From NCBI RefSeq assembly GCF_026745355.1, contig NC_079209.1, positions 4,324,507 to 4,388,506 on the forward strand: a stretch of DNA of 64,000 nt. The letters are read 5' to 3'. The notes under the pieces were generated by a model that made no database searches, was not told the origin of the DNA, and saw only the letters and a list, made by a program, of their open reading frames with translations. The stretch comes from Beta vulgaris subsp. vulgaris. Taxonomy: Eukaryota > Streptophyta > Magnoliopsida > Caryophyllales > Amaranthaceae. The position numbers and the translations under genes were made by a program. Shown here piece after piece: positions 10,884 to 22,960 of this stretch (positions are counted from its first letter, which is position 1; the number at the start of each line of letters is the position of its first letter).

Positions 10884-12235
10884 ATAAAACGTTTTCTATT
10901 GTGCAACAAATAGAAAAACAGAAGGAAATTACTGGTGTTTCTGAGCATCTTGCTGAGAGTAGTGCAATGGCTGCACAAAGAACCTTAAGAGGTATTCAAC
11001 AGAATAATTTTCAGAAATACACTGGAAATGGAAGAAGAGATTGGAAGAAAGAAAAATCTGAAAAGAAGTGTGATCATTGCAAAGGGAAGGGACACACTAT
11101 AGATCAATGTTTTAAAATCATTGGCTACCCTGAATGGTATAATGCCATCAAATCATCTAAAGCTGGTTCAAGAATTGTTGCTAATGTTCATACAACCAAT
11201 ACTGGTGGACATGATGATTCTCCTCTTGATGATCATGGGAATGATGATGCTTTCAATCCAGACATGTTATCAGCTATATGTCAAGAAGTGATGAAATCTA
11301 TGAAGATGAAGCAGAATACAGAACATTCTGGAGCTTTTGCTAGCTTTTCAGGTAATATTGCTACCACTTTAACATGTTCTGTGTTCAAGAAGAATGATAA
11401 GAGTAGTTGGATCATAGATTCTGGTGCATGTGATCATATGGTGTTTGATGAATCTTTATTGCTTACTAAAACACATTTATCAAGACCTATTAAAGTGGGA
11501 TTACCTGATGGGACACATAGATTAGTAGAAATGATTGGTAATGTGTTGATCAATAACAAGATCATGTTGACTAGAGTTCTCTTGGTAAAAGGATTTGAGC
11601 ATAATCTTTTATCAATTGGCAAGTTGATTGAACATACTGGAGCCAGAGTATTCTTTACCAAAGAGAATTGTTATTTTCAAGACCATTCTAGTAATGAGGT
11701 GATTGGAACTGGTTATAAACAACATGGATTATATTACATTGCTGCTGAAGGTGTGAATGATATACAGAAGAATGTGAAACAAAGTAATGCTGTAAGTAAT
11801 GGTACTGCTTGTAATGCAGTAGAGAATGTTGTTGATGTTTCTTTACCTAAGAAAAGTTCTACTAGCAAAATAAATAAAGACAATGCTGATATGTCTTTAG
11901 CAACCATTCATGCTAGGTTAGGACATGCTTCATTGTCTAAAATGAAACATATACCAGGTTGTAATTGTGATGGAATTACTGAATATAACTGTAGAATTTG
12001 TTTGCCTGGCAAATTTCACAAATTACCTTTTCCTGTGAGCACAAATAGAGCTTCTGAAAGTTTTGAATTGATTCATGTTGATTTATGGGGGCCATATAAA
12101 GTAATGGCATTAGATGAAGCATCTTACTTTCTTACAATTCTTGATGACTTTAGTAGAGTGACTTGGACCTTTTTACTTCACAACAAGCTTCAAGTTCAGA
12201 AGAAAATAAGTGATTTTGTTTCTTGCTATGATTGA
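10871..12235 (+). pseudogene. Copia gag zinc knuckle, protease and integrase N-terminal half
   Basis: The frame holds a CCHC knuckle (C-x2-C-x4-H-x4-C at about 11066-11111), an aspartic protease site 'IIDSGACDHM' (about 11410-11440), the integrase HHCC zinc region 'HARLGHAS ... CRICLPGKFHK', and the first integrase core aspartates in 'HVDLWGPYK' and 'ILDDFSRVTW'. It ends where the integrase frame shifts near 12210-12235. Confidence 0.88.
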
Positions 12236-13577
12236 GACACAATATGAGAAGAAGGTTAAGATGATAAGATATGATAATGGGACAGAATTGATAAAAGAAC
12301 AATGTGTTAATATGTTTGCAAGTAAAGGAATTGTTCAGCTGGAAAGTGTCCCTCATGTGCCAAAACAGAATGCCAGAGTAGAAAGAAAACACAGACATTT
12401 GCTAGAAGTTGCCAGGGCACTTAGATTTCATGCTCACTTGCCTAAGAAATTCTGGGGAGATTGTATTCTCACTGCAACTCATATTATTAACAAACTTCCT
12501 GTGAAATTGTTGAAATGGAAGACCCCTTATGAGACATTGTTAGGCAGAACTCCTTCTTACAAAGAGCTTAGAGTTTTTGGCTCATTATGCTTTGCTTACA
12601 ATCATGATATTAAAAGGGATAAGTTTGATGAAAGAGCAAGAAGATGTATCTTCATTGGATACCCTTTTGGTCAAAAGGCCTTTAAGTTATATGACCTGGA
12701 TACTCACAGAAGTTTTGTTTCTAAAGATGTTATTTTCTTTGAAAATACATTTCCATATGCTAAACCTGACATATCTTATCACCATCCTAAAGTGAAATTA
12801 GTGGATTTCGCTACTGATCCTATACATTCTATTTCACATACTATAAATCAAGATCTTAATGTTCACACAACTAGTCTGATGCATCATGATTTATCTGTTC
12901 CTAATGATACAACCTCTAATAATGATCAGTATCCTATTACTGATCATGTCATTCTACAAAATACTCATTCTCCTTCATCCTATTCTGCTTCTATTCCTTT
13001 TAATTCTATTTCTTCTCCTCACAATGAACCTCATACATCTGTTATCAAACCCCAACCTCCTGCTATTCGAAAATCTACAAGAGTTGTTGTCTCTAATGTA
13101 AAATTACAAGGATTTGTTAACACATACAAACCTCACAAAACAGCCACACCTGATTCTCATTCTCAATCTCTTTCTTTTGCTGTTAACTCTTGTAAAATTA
13201 CTGAACCTAAATATTACAACCAAGCCAAGAATGATCCCAACTGGATTGATGCTATGAACAAAGAATTGAAGGCATTAGAAGATAATGAAACATGGGATTT
13301 GACTGTTTTGCCTAAGGATAAACAGGCTATTGGTTCAAAGTGGGTTTATAAAACAAAGCTGAGACCAGATGGGACAGTTGAGAGACACAAAGCAAGGTTG
13401 ATTGCTATTGGATATCAGCAAGTAGCTGGTCAGGATTTTAATCAAACTTTTTCACCTGTGGCAAAGCTTGCAACAGTCAGGGTTGTCATATCTATTGCAG
13501 CTGTGAAGAATTGGCCCTTATGCCAATTAGATGTGAACAATGCGTTCCTACATGGCTTTTTGGATATCAGCAAGTAG
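12210..13577 (+). pseudogene. Copia integrase C-terminal half and start of reverse transcriptase
   Basis: It contains the remaining integrase core ('RYDNGTEL', 'VPKQNARVERKHRHLLE'), the GKGY-like region 'CIFIGYPFGQKAFKLYD', and RT start 'WIDAMNKELKALEDNETWDL' through 'QLDVNNAFLHG'. The frame is closed by the 152-bp tandem duplication starting at 13411. Confidence 0.88.
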
Positions 13578-13714
13578 CTGGTCAGGATTTTAATCAAACT
13601 TTTTCACCTGTGGCAAAGCTTGCAACAGTCAGGGTTGTCATATCTATTGCAGCTGTGAAGAATTGGCCCTTATGCCAATTAGATGTGAACAATGCGTTCC
13701 TACATGGCTTTTTG
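13411..13714 (+). repeat. 152-bp perfect tandem duplication inside copia RT
   Basis: Positions 13411-13562 are repeated identically at 13563-13714. The copies cover the RT stretch from 'YQQVAGQDF' to 'NNAFLHGF'. 152 is not a multiple of 3, so the duplication itself destroys the reading frame. Confidence 0.93.
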
Positions 13715-14850
13715 GATGAGGAAGTCTACATGATTCCTCCTGCTGGATATACAAAAGCCAAGGTTGGAGAGGTTTGTAAACTGAAAAAGTCACTATTGGC
13801 TTTAAACAGTCAATGCAAGATTATTCTTTGTTTATAAGAGAAGCTCATGGAGAATTTCTAGTCATTCTAGTATATGTTGATGACATGATGCTCACAGGCA
13901 CATCCATTTCTCAGATAGAAGAAGTAAAGTTGGCTCTTGACAAAGCTTTTACAGTAAAAGACTTGGGTCAATTAAACTATTTTTTAGGTATTGAAGTAAC
14001 CAGAAATGTGAAGGGCATTTTCCTTTCTCAAAAGAAGTATATACAAGATATTCTCACTGATTGCAATATGCTTGATTGTATAGCTGCTCCCGCACCTTTG
14101 TCATTAGTTGGATTGAAACTCTCCACAGATGATGGTGATATACTTGAAGATGTTGATGTTTATAGGAGACTAGTGGGAAGATTATTATATCTGGGAATCA
14201 CTAGGCCAGATCTCTCTTATGCTGTACAACATCTTAGCCAATTTATGCATACACCAAGAGTTCCTCATTTAAGATCTATTATACATGTGGTAAGATACTT
14301 GAAAGGCACACTTGATCAAGGATTGTTTTATATATTCTGCTACATCAGACTTGAAGATTATAGCTTACAGTGATTCTGACTGGAGTGGTTGCCAATTCAG
14401 TAGCAGATCCTTAAGTGCTTATGCTGTTCTTATTGGTTCAAATTTGGTGTCTTGGAAAACCAAGAAACAAACAACAGTTAGTAAGTCATCAACTGAAGCA
14501 GAATATATAGAAGTATGTCTTCTACAGCTTCTGAATTGGTTTGGCTTCATGGTCTACTTGAAGATTTGAAGATTACAGTTGATCTTCCTATTTCCTTATA
14601 CTGTGATAATAAATCTGCAGAGCACTTAGCTCAAAATCCCATCTTCCATGAAAAGACCAAGCGTCTAAAGAGGGACATGCACTACATTAGAGAACAAGTG
14701 GAGAATGGCTTTATTCAAACGACGTTTCATGTTTCTAGTGCTGATCAGATAGCTGATATCTTGACAAAGGCTTTAAACTCCTCTCAGCATCATAATCTTG
14801 GAGTCAAGCTTGGACTTACATCCTTGGTCCAGCTTGAAGGGGGACTATAA
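13563..14850 (+). pseudogene. Copia reverse transcriptase remainder and RNase H
   Basis: After the duplication, RT runs to 'LKKSLLAL' (about 13800), where the usual segment up to 'MQDYSLFI' is missing (deletion). It resumes with the catalytic 'YVDDMML' (about 13873) and 'LGQLNYFLGIEV'. RNase H follows in shifted frames: 'AYSDSDWSGC', 'SSTEAEY', 'LYCDNKSAEHLAQNPIFHEKTK' and 'DILTKAL'. The frames change at about 14312 and 14515. Confidence 0.88.
14835..14844 (+). other. Polypurine tract of the copia element
   Basis: 'gaagggggac' lies directly before the 3' LTR, past the RNase H C-terminus. Confidence 0.75.
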
Positions 14851-15049
14851 GTTATTATACATAAATTATATCACATGTTGTAAATAGTAGTTAGTTAGTT
14901 AGTCTATCTGATATAAATAGGCTACTTGTAACTACTTTCCTATCTTGTAACAAACTCAGATATTCTGATATCTTCTCTCTAATACAACTCTCTCTCTCTT
15001 CTTTCTTCTTTAATCAGTAACAATGGAATCTTGTTGATTAGTTTCTTCA
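14845..15049 (+). repeat. 3' LTR of the copia element
   Basis: About 205 bp, with a TATA box 'atataaata' at 14911-14919 and the TTCTTCA end. Its exact left border is uncertain because it does not begin with a clear TG after the polypurine tract. Confidence 0.78.
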
Positions 15050-15205
15050 ATGATCTAAAGGAATATGGTTTTTTTTGTTTACTATAATTTGTTGATGTAT
15101 TAACATAATTTTATTTTTAGCATTGTGAAACCAACTCTTACGGTCTTACACATATATCATTATAGGTCGTTCTGTGGGGTGCACAACATGTAGTGCGTAT
15201 TATAG

Positions 15206-16475
15206 AAAAAATCGTGTCTTTCCATTGAACACCCAATGATGAAACATACTGTCGTCCTAAATGGTCCGGTCCAAAGGAATAGCAAATGAAATGAGCTAAG
15301 CCTAAAAGCATTTCGAAAATATAAAACCTATTTATTAAATTCAAGCCCAATTATAAAGGCCCAATCAATTATTCCTGATAATTACTTGTATTTTAATATT
15401 TTCATATCAAGTATTCTTAATAATTAATTGTAAAGGATATTTCAGAATTTTGATTTTCAATTCTAAAGATAGTTGATTTCGAATTTCAAAAGATAATTAA
15501 AAAAAATCTTAAAACAATCAAAACCGGCTAGATTGCAAGTTTGCGTGAAGGAGAAGTTGTACGCCTCTTTTCGATTCGTTTCGATGTCCTTTGCCTATAA
15601 ATATCTCGTTTTTTCGAACGACTTCTCACAATGCTTTCCTGCGACTTCTAAATATACTCGCTTATACTCAAATTCATATTTATAAATAAATTCCAACACA
15701 TTCATACCTTCGAATATCTTATTTAAAGCTTCAAGATTGCTCATCCTGAAGATCGTTGCATAAGACCCATGCAACAAAGGTATAGAAGGTCAATTCAAAT
15801 TTAATTCTTATCTTACTAACCATGTACTTGTCACAATGTAGATATTAAAGGGAATTAGCGTTGTACTGTACATTCTTCTAAAAATCTCCCTCTTTTTATA
15901 TTTTCTTTTACATTACATTGATATTATTCATATGCATGATTATATGTTTTTAATACTTTCATCACCTTACATGATTATTATTATTGATAATCAAAGACCT
16001 AAAGAACTGTTCTAACATTAAATTCAGATAATTTAGACACCTTGTTAGGATCCCGGTAAAGTGATTGCTTTAATAATATGTCACTAAAAATTAGTCTTTT
16101 GTTTGTTTAATAAACTGATATAGATTAATTATAGATTGCATTAAAATACTATGCGGTAATTTAATTGCATAAATATTGACATGAATCGATATTAAGTAGA
16201 GGTCATCAGTGGGTGAATTTGATTCATGATCTTATTCGTACCCTCACCCACGAATTCAATCGATTGTTCATTGACCATTATTGGAGTCATGACGAGGAAA
16301 TCTACATTGGATAAGTTACTAAGTTGTCCCTACGATTTCTCAATATCCGATTAAGTTTATAAGTCTTCCTTTAGAGACTTGTTGGTGACTTCAAAACGGT
16401 TTTCAATAAAACCTTTACAATGAGTTAGTCAAGTACACGTTCATCATGTGTAGGCGAATAAAAACACGCCTACAC
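15206..16475. mobile_element. 1.27-kb unclassified insertion splitting pseudogene exon 2
   Basis: Exon 2 sequence is interrupted after 'gcgtattatag' and resumes at 'ggtaacttgtat'. Near-duplicated flanks 'tatag' (15201) and 'attag' (16476) suggest a short target duplication. Inside there is a TATA-like 'cctataaata' (about 15593), and an 11-bp hairpin at the right end (16446-16456 with 16467-16477). It could be a solo LTR; there is no gag/pol, and I could not assign a class. Confidence 0.6.
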
Positions 16476-17123
16476 ATTAGGTAACTTGTATAGGTTGAAT
16501 GCCTTAAATATTCAATATGGTCTAGGGAAATCAATGTTTGTTATTGAAGCTTACCAGAAGTCCAGAACCTCCAAGACCTCGGTCTGTACCCAGCTGATCA
16601 GGTTTTTAAATATCTTGAAGGCTGGTTTGGGTTTATCATCTTTGATCAAAATCACTGTCTTTGGTGTTCTGGCAAATAACTTTAATTTTTACTCCTACTT
16701 ATCATTAAATTTATCAAAATTTCAGAATCTTTTTAATATAGAATTATGAATAGGAAATCTTGCTAAAACTTGTTTGATGTGTTGGAAATACACAGGGAGT
16801 CAGGGAGCATGTCAAAGAGTGCAGCTTTTCTGGGGGGGTTGCTGCTGATGGGTATGTGGTAATTTCTGATAATTTGCATGTCATCAAAGGAAGCTACGTT
16901 AAATCAGTTGCACCTTTTTTATCTGGTAAGCTTAACTAGCTATGTGTATTCCAAGTCCAAATTTTTAGTTCCATTTTTTAACATATTATATGAGTAAATC
17001 AATATTATCCATCCACATTATTAGATTTAAAGTTATTATTTTAAAAAAAGAAAAATAAAATAACGAATAATTGACATCAGCCAATAAGATTGAGTGGTAC
17101 ATGTAATGATACAAATAATATAA

Positions 17124-17590
17124 GAATTGTGCCTGGAATGTGTTCGACAAAATGCGTCAAAGTGCGGTTTTGGAGTGCTGCCCAATCGGGTCGGATCGGG
17201 CCCGTAACGTTTTGTTAGCAGCTATCTTTTGAAGGTCGCTCGATCGGGGATAATCACTAAATTACGACCGGGTGAGTTGCCCCCGATCGGGCCACAACGA
17301 ATCTGGGATTAGTAAATACCGCCCGATCGGGAGGATGTCGCCCGACCCGATCGGACGGTCCCGTTTTCTCCGGAAAATGCGTTTTCGATGTGGGAGTATA
17401 AATAGGTTTTACCTGATTGTTTCAGACTACGAATTTAGTCTAATTCTCACTGTAATATTGTTTTTTCCTCACATATTAAAATATTTTCTCTCTGCTTGTG
17501 GACGTAAATTGGTGAACCACGTAAATCTGTTGTCTGCTTTTAGTGTTTCTACATCCGATTGTTTGTTTCTTTCTCACATCCGTTATAACA
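17124..17590 (+). mobile_element. LTR-like insertion with palindromic CGATCGGG motifs in pseudogene intron 3
   Basis: This sequence is absent from intron 3 of the intact gene. It contains many 'cccgatcggg' motifs, a TATA box 'gtataaata' (about 17395) and the 'gtggacgtaaattggtgaaccacgtaaat' type leader seen also at 1-663. The borders are approximate; flanking 'aaata' at about 17114 and 17590 may be the target duplication. Confidence 0.6.
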
Positions 17591-18075
17591 AATAAGTAGG
17601 ACATTAGGATTTTTTTTGGTGTATCCCACATCTAACACCAACATTTGATATGACGTTTTACCACTTTGAATGTTATTCAAGTTCTAAAAGGATCCTCTTA
17701 ATATAGTAATTGAATGGCTAGCTCAGCAACAAATAAGCAACTTTTTCTCGTGGTGAAACTAAAGTCCAGATTATGTTGATAGTGCCATTAAACCAAAAAT
17801 AACACTACTTGGTTACAAAGGACATTTCACCATATCTCACCTTTGTAAATATATATATTCAGTTATTCACGCAAAAACACTATATGTGCAAGATTGAAGA
17901 TTAATGCATATAGGATTCTCTGTATTTCTTCTCATCTATCATATTCTATGTAAAGATGATAATCTTAATCTAATATGATAATATATTCTCCAAAAACAAT
18001 TATCATGTTTCCAATTTAAACATTTATAACCATTTATCTAAGAAATTGATCACCATCTATTTCTTTGAAAGGGTG

Positions 18076-18593
18076 CACTAGTAAAATAATTGTATATTAT
18101 TACAGTCTTTTACACAATACATCACTTTTCGGTTGAAGCTGCTAATGTTTTTTTCGCGGGCAAATCAAGGCGCAACAATAAATCTCATACTACTAATAGT
18201 ATACATCGACGCAATCAACCAGCCTGGAGCATTATTTACTCAATTAAATCTCATAAACTTTTGTACTCAAAAGATTTTTTATACAATTACATTAAACTAA
18301 TTACAAACCACTGGCCTGGAGCATTGTTAATAGCGTCGGTTGAAGGCGAGTTGAAAGCGGCAATGCTGGATTCAAAGCGTCGGTTGAAGGATCGATTGAA
18401 GGAAGCAAAGATAAACTCAAAGATTTGCGAGAGAGGCGATAACTTTGAGGGTTTCAAAGCTAATGGATCGATATTCGATGGTGAAGAGTGACTTTGAGCA
18501 ACTGACGGGTTTAATGCTCTCAAGCACTTTATTGCTGCGTATAGCTAAAACCGCAACAATTTGATAACAATAATAGAGTATTTTTCTACTAGA
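18076..18593. mobile_element. Possible CACTA-type non-autonomous element
   Basis: Extra DNA relative to intron 3 of the intact gene, which runs from 'aaaggg' straight to 'caattagc'. It starts CACTAGTAAAA and ends with the roughly inverted TTTTTCTACTAGA. The last bases are not a perfect TAGTG and no 3-bp duplication is clear, so the class is tentative. The ORFs in it (133 and 78 aa) have no known domain. Confidence 0.4.
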
Positions 18594-18755
18594 TCCGCAA
18601 TTAGCCATATTTTAACGAAATAAGATTGATCATAAGCTAATTAAGGTTGTTTTGTTATATGGTAATTGCAGGATGTATGTTTTGTGGTGAAGTAGGGCCA
18701 ATGACTAATGAGCTTTGAGCATCCAAAGAATAGAATGAAGGCAATGCCAAGAATA

Positions 18756-19523
18756 GGTTTATGTACATCAAAAGTTATTATATCAATTTGGCACAACTTA
18801 TTTCAATGGACACAAATTGATGTTCATTGTAGCTCCTGTTTACAAGAAGACATTATGAACAAAGTTCTTGCTCATTTTAGATCCTGTCTACAGATGTTGA
18901 ATAGACATCATTCCAATATGTTCATTCATTAATATTTAAAGAGAAGCAAGTCATCATGATAACTCAATTTTTTTTAGGAAGCAGTCGATACTCGATACTC
19001 GATAATACATTCATTGTATTGAGCAATAAGCAAAAAAAGAAGAATAAAAAAACACGTTGGTATGCGAATATAGTGCATATCACACTAGATTATTGTAAAT
19101 TTTTTAGAAAACGAAGCGAATGTTACTACATAAATACTCCTATTTTATTTTTGGTAAATCTCTAAAATACCCATAAATTTGAGACAAATTGTGATATGTT
19201 ACTATTCATCGACTCACCATGATTATCTAGGACAACTTGATAAGCAACATATGTACTTTTTCCTTTCCATGTATATAATACAGCTATCCCACTACAGACG
19301 TTTGCTAAGTCTCGAATTAAATCCAAGACAATATCTACGAAATTCTGGGGCAACACCAATTATATTGGTCTCGCGGTCTATGAATAACAATTCATCTCTT
19401 TCAACATGCAAACAAGTAGATTGACACAAAATACTATATAGCTTGGTTGTAAGTATAAAGGCATCTACATTTTCGATGAGTGTTGCAAGTACAATGAAAC
19501 GAAGGAAGTATAGTAGTATACCA
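18756..19523. other. Module 3' flank between TSJT1 relic and P450
   Basis: The first part is homologous to 7135-7440 of unit 1. The remainder, to the P450 stop codon, probably contains the P450 3' UTR. No further gene was seen. Confidence 0.55.
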
Positions 19524-22253
19524 TCATATCTTGGAGATGACATCGAACATACTTCTACGTGCCATGCACATTGCTTCAAGTGGTTTAGCCTTAGGCATAG
19601 TGAGTCCAATTCCTTCAGTTAAGTCAACAATCTTCCCATCAACCCTCTCCCAATCAAAGCATTGAATCAAAGTTGCCAAAGTAAGCCCTACAACTCTATT
19701 AGCAAAACCAGCACCAGGGCAAGCTCTCCTTCCTAACCCAAATGGGATCAAAGTAAATCTATATTCTTCACTCTTTAATCCTTCAAACCTCTCAGGCCTA
19801 AAACTCAAAGGGTCCTCCCATAGATTAGGATCTCTATGAATCGCCCACGCGTTGATCAAGCATGTTTTACCTTTGTCAATGTGATACCCTGAGATGGTTA
19901 TGTCCTCAGATGCTGTATGTCCTACCAGCAATGGAGCTGCTGGGAACAGTCGAAACGTCTCGTTGATGATGCATTGAAGGTAAGGAAGTTTGGGGAGATC
20001 AACTTCATCTATTAAGTCATTATTGGGTTTGTTGTTGTCTATTTCTTCTCTTGCCTTTTGGAGTACATTGGGGTGATTGAGTAGCAATGATAGTGCCCAC
20101 TCAATTGTAACAGCTGATGTGTCTGTTCCTGCTATCAACATTATCTGCAATCATCCAAATCAAACATAGAGTTTCTCAGGGCAGTAAATTAAGACTCATA
20201 ATTCTTATGCCTAGAAAAAAAAAACTCCAAATCTGCCGAACTTCCTAACCTTCTCTATGTGGAGTATATATATATTTATATCCATATTTTCTGTACGACT
20301 GTTCGTTATCCCTGTCAAGTTGTCATATAATGGTGTACATTCGTGGTTATAGATAGATCCTATATCTATCCTAGCAAGTTTGACTCCAAAAATGTAAGTG
20401 TTGCATTCTTTTTGAAGCGAGGAAGTATTGTAAGTGGAGCATAACTCATTACTCCATTTCCCCTGTATAGCCAACTAGAATTTGATATATTATCATTTGA
20501 CCTCTTAATCTGTTTTATAATCTGTTGGCATATAGAAAGATGAGGCTAGAATATTACACACTTCTTATTGTAAATTGTTTGGGCCCATGATCTGACCCAA
20601 TAAATATCAGATGGCACTTTCTTCAAGGCCTAGACCTTATATGTCCAAGGAGGTTCATCAGCTTGTAGGGAACAAAGCAGCTTTACCTTAAAAAGGTGAT
20701 GGCTTCCCTAGGTATTGGGATGCTCCCCAAAAGGGTTTCCTGTCTGGGAGATTCCCAATATTATAAATACCAACAGTCTCATCAATGAACAGGTATGCAA
20801 TTCTCACCTAATTAAACCAGAGCATCTCTCTCTAGACTTGCTTACTTTCTCTCTTTAACCCATCACTGACTTGAGCGTCAGAGGGGCTTTTCCAAGAATA
20901 CCCCGGGCCAGTTTTTCCTTGTTTTGCCGGATTGGCAGTGACCAGACTCGGGATGATAATCTAACTCGGGATTTGACTCTCACCCTAAATACACTACACT
21001 TTTGACTAGTTTCTTAGCTGAAACATTAATGATAAAATACAACTAATAACACATATGTAGACTTTCTGAAATTAAGGTACGTGCTACCTAAAACGCGACA
21101 AATATTAACCACTTACAAGGTCATGGACTCATGGTAAAAATATTGAGACTTATAAACACTAAATTTGTAGCACTTTCAAGTTTCAAACTTTCTACCACCT
21201 CCTTGCTCCAAAATTTTATTATGGGAAGATTGTCTATAGTTGAGATTATTTTTGAGAAAATTTTGCAATACTACTGTTAAACACCAATTTCACCCAAAAA
21301 AAGGATTAATTTGTGCAATAATGAATAAGTAAGCATACCATTATGATCCCCTTGATGATATGATCAGGGTAGTTTGCAGGCTCTGCATCCTGCAATTTCA
21401 GCAAGTTGTAAATCATGGCTGTTTCACCCCCATTTTTGTACCTCTTCCTACATTCTTCTATTAAACCATCTAGAAAATTATCCATCTTATGTTTTACTGC
21501 CACCATTCTTCCTTCCACATTCCGAAAATTAATCCATTTTAAAAACGAAAAACAATCCAACACATTCGACACTCCAGTTAACTCAAATACTTCCCTCATA
21601 ATGTCAAGAAATTTCTCAGCTTCTTGTTGATAATCTCCACCAATTTCTTCACCAAAAAAGAAGTATCTTTTTCCAGTTAATATCCTGGTCAAAATGTTTA
21701 AGGACACCCCAGATAAATTGGTGGACATCTCAACTTTAGCAAATTTTTCTTTGCTGCTTCCAAATAAGTATTTAACCAAGGACCTAACTTCTTCTATTCT
21801 TATACATGCAAATGAGTTCATAGAGTTGGTTGCAAAGAGTTCTAGGGTGGTTAGCCTACGTAAATTCCTCCATAGTGGACCGTACGAGGCGGCTCCTATG
21901 GTGGTCCACTCGTAATGAAGGTGTTTTCCTGCAAGAACTTGAGGTCTGTTAGCTAAAACAATGTCATTTTTGGTGAAACATTCTTCGACTGCAGTCGGAG
22001 AAGATATGACAACAAAGGGAAGAGAACCGAGATTTAGAGAGAAAATGGAGCCATATTGCATGGAAAGTTGTTGAAAGGTGCGATGAACAATAGGGTTTTT
22101 GAGTAAATGAAGGTGGCCTATGATAGGAAGTGATGGAGGACTTGGTGGTAGATTTTTGTGCTTGTTTTTAGTTTGTAGTAAGTTGTGTTTCTTGAGGAAG
22201 AAGAAAAAAATTAGGAGCAATATGACAGGGGTATATAGCCATGTTTGATCCAT
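19524..22253 (-). CDS. CYP81: Cytochrome P450, CYP81-type, 2 exons
   Basis: Exon 1 is 22253-21339 (305 codons) and exon 2 is 20144-19524 (206 codons plus stop); the 1194-bp intron is GT-AG and phase 0. The 511-aa product is normal for the family. The start is the Met of MDQTW at 22253, directly before an N-terminal membrane anchor (about residues 8-24) and the Pro-rich hinge 'NLPPSPPSLPIIGHLH'. Upstream in-frame Met codons would put an odd extension before the anchor. Motifs: I-helix AGTDTS (310-315), ExxR as ETFR (367-370), PERF (422-425), haem loop FGLGRRACPG with Cys447. The 'FGLGRRACPGAGFANRVVGL' loop and 'GKIVDLTEGIGLTMPKA' tail are characteristic of CYP81, ER monooxygenases of specialised metabolism such as isoflavone, lignan or glucosinolate hydroxylases. 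The substrate cannot be told. No disabling change was seen. It belongs to module unit 2. Confidence 0.92.
20576..20985 (+). mobile_element. Diverged solo LTR in the P450 intron
   Basis: It starts TGTTTGGGC and follows the layout of the gypsy LTRs at 25028 and 31014: 'ttataaatac' box, 'ctcatcaatgaac', 'accagagcatctctctctagac', 'atcactgacttgagcgtc', 'ccccgggcc'. It is clearly older or from a sister subfamily. 'taaat' at 20571-20575 and 20986-20990 may be the target duplication, though the 3' end is not a canonical CA. It lies in the sense of the + strand, opposite to the P450. Confidence 0.75.
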
Positions 22254-22439
22254 TTTGTTGATGCACAAGAATTTTTGAAGCAGATCCTGAACTTCTGTTA
22301 ACTTAAGTAAAGATGTTAGAATGATAACGGCCACACAACAACTATTTTGTTGGATATTTTCAGCAGCCACAGAATCACAAATCAAAAATCACATGCGTGC
22401 CGTATGAGTGTGCCACTCTAGTCTATTATTATTTGCTAC

Positions 22440-22922
22440 ACTATTGTTGCGCGGTTTTCAAGATATATGACGCTTAATATCTTTTATTACGTTTAAGTAA
22501 TAATTATAAAAATTTGATATTTCCTTCGTTCTGTTTTACATTATACGTTTGTTTTTTCACGCAATCCAACATATTTCTGTAATTATTAATGTCTTTAATT
22601 GTGCAAACGTGAAAAATATAGAAAAGTTATAATTTGATAGTATGCATCGAGACAAATCTAACAAGATCCCACTTGACTATGTTTTTCTTTATATAATGAC
22701 GATAAATAGAAGTCAAAATTGAGCAATGAATAGTGTCATTTCACCCAATATTTCATTTAGAACAGAACGGAGGAAGTATTATGAATCTGCATATCGAAAC
22801 TAATCTAACAAAACCACACATGACTATATATTTACTTATACCCCTCAAGAAAAAGTTTACTTATAAAAATTTAAAATAATGTCAAAGTTAGTAGTTCATT
22901 TTCCTAAACAACAATGTAGCAA

Positions 22923-22960
<38 letters not shown>

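Larger units (their letters stand above)
9925..15049 (+). mobile_element. Ty1/copia retrotransposon, defective, in pseudogene intron 1
   Basis: Order: partial 5' LTR (9925-10047), initiator-Met-type primer-binding site, gag, protease, integrase, RT, RNase H, polypurine tract, 3' LTR. The gag-protease-integrase-RT order identifies Ty1/copia. The LTR portions shared by both ends (123 bp each) differ at one site, so the insertion is recent. Coding is broken by a gag/pol frame change, an integrase frameshift, a 152-bp duplication in RT, an RT deletion and an RNase H frameshift. The intact-gene intron reads 'ggttgtatgatct'; here the element lies between 'ggttgt' and 'atgatct' with no target duplication. 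Confidence 0.93.
9105..18755 (+). pseudogene. TSJT1 pseudogene (unit 2), broken by point mutations and insertions
   Basis: Exon 1 copy 9105-9324 has ATG changed to ATA and, 45 codons later with no indels, CAT changed to TAG (9240-9242). Exon 2 starts at 15167 with TAC changed to TAG, is split by a 1.27-kb insertion and resumes at about 16481-16680. Exon 3 copy is about 16797-16926, with small insertions. Exon 4 starts at about 18672 and breaks off at about 18755, the 3' half being deleted into the 3' flank. Insertions sit at the exon 1 donor (9325-9697), in intron 1 (copia, 9925-15049), in exon 2 (15206-16475) and in intron 3 (two). The sequence is otherwise close to the intact gene at 4550-6749. 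It also lacks the promoter. It cannot encode the protein. Confidence 0.9.

Noticed and set aside
22254..22385. Upstream start for the P450 (44 extra residues)
   Set aside because: The extension places non-membrane sequence ahead of the anchor, and its DNA is ordinary 5' flank shared with units 1 and 3, where it shows indels.
22922..22959. Poly-A tail of a retroposed sequence
   Set aside because: No target duplication or retroelement 3' end was found next to the A run; it may be a simple repeat or an assembly-length artefact.
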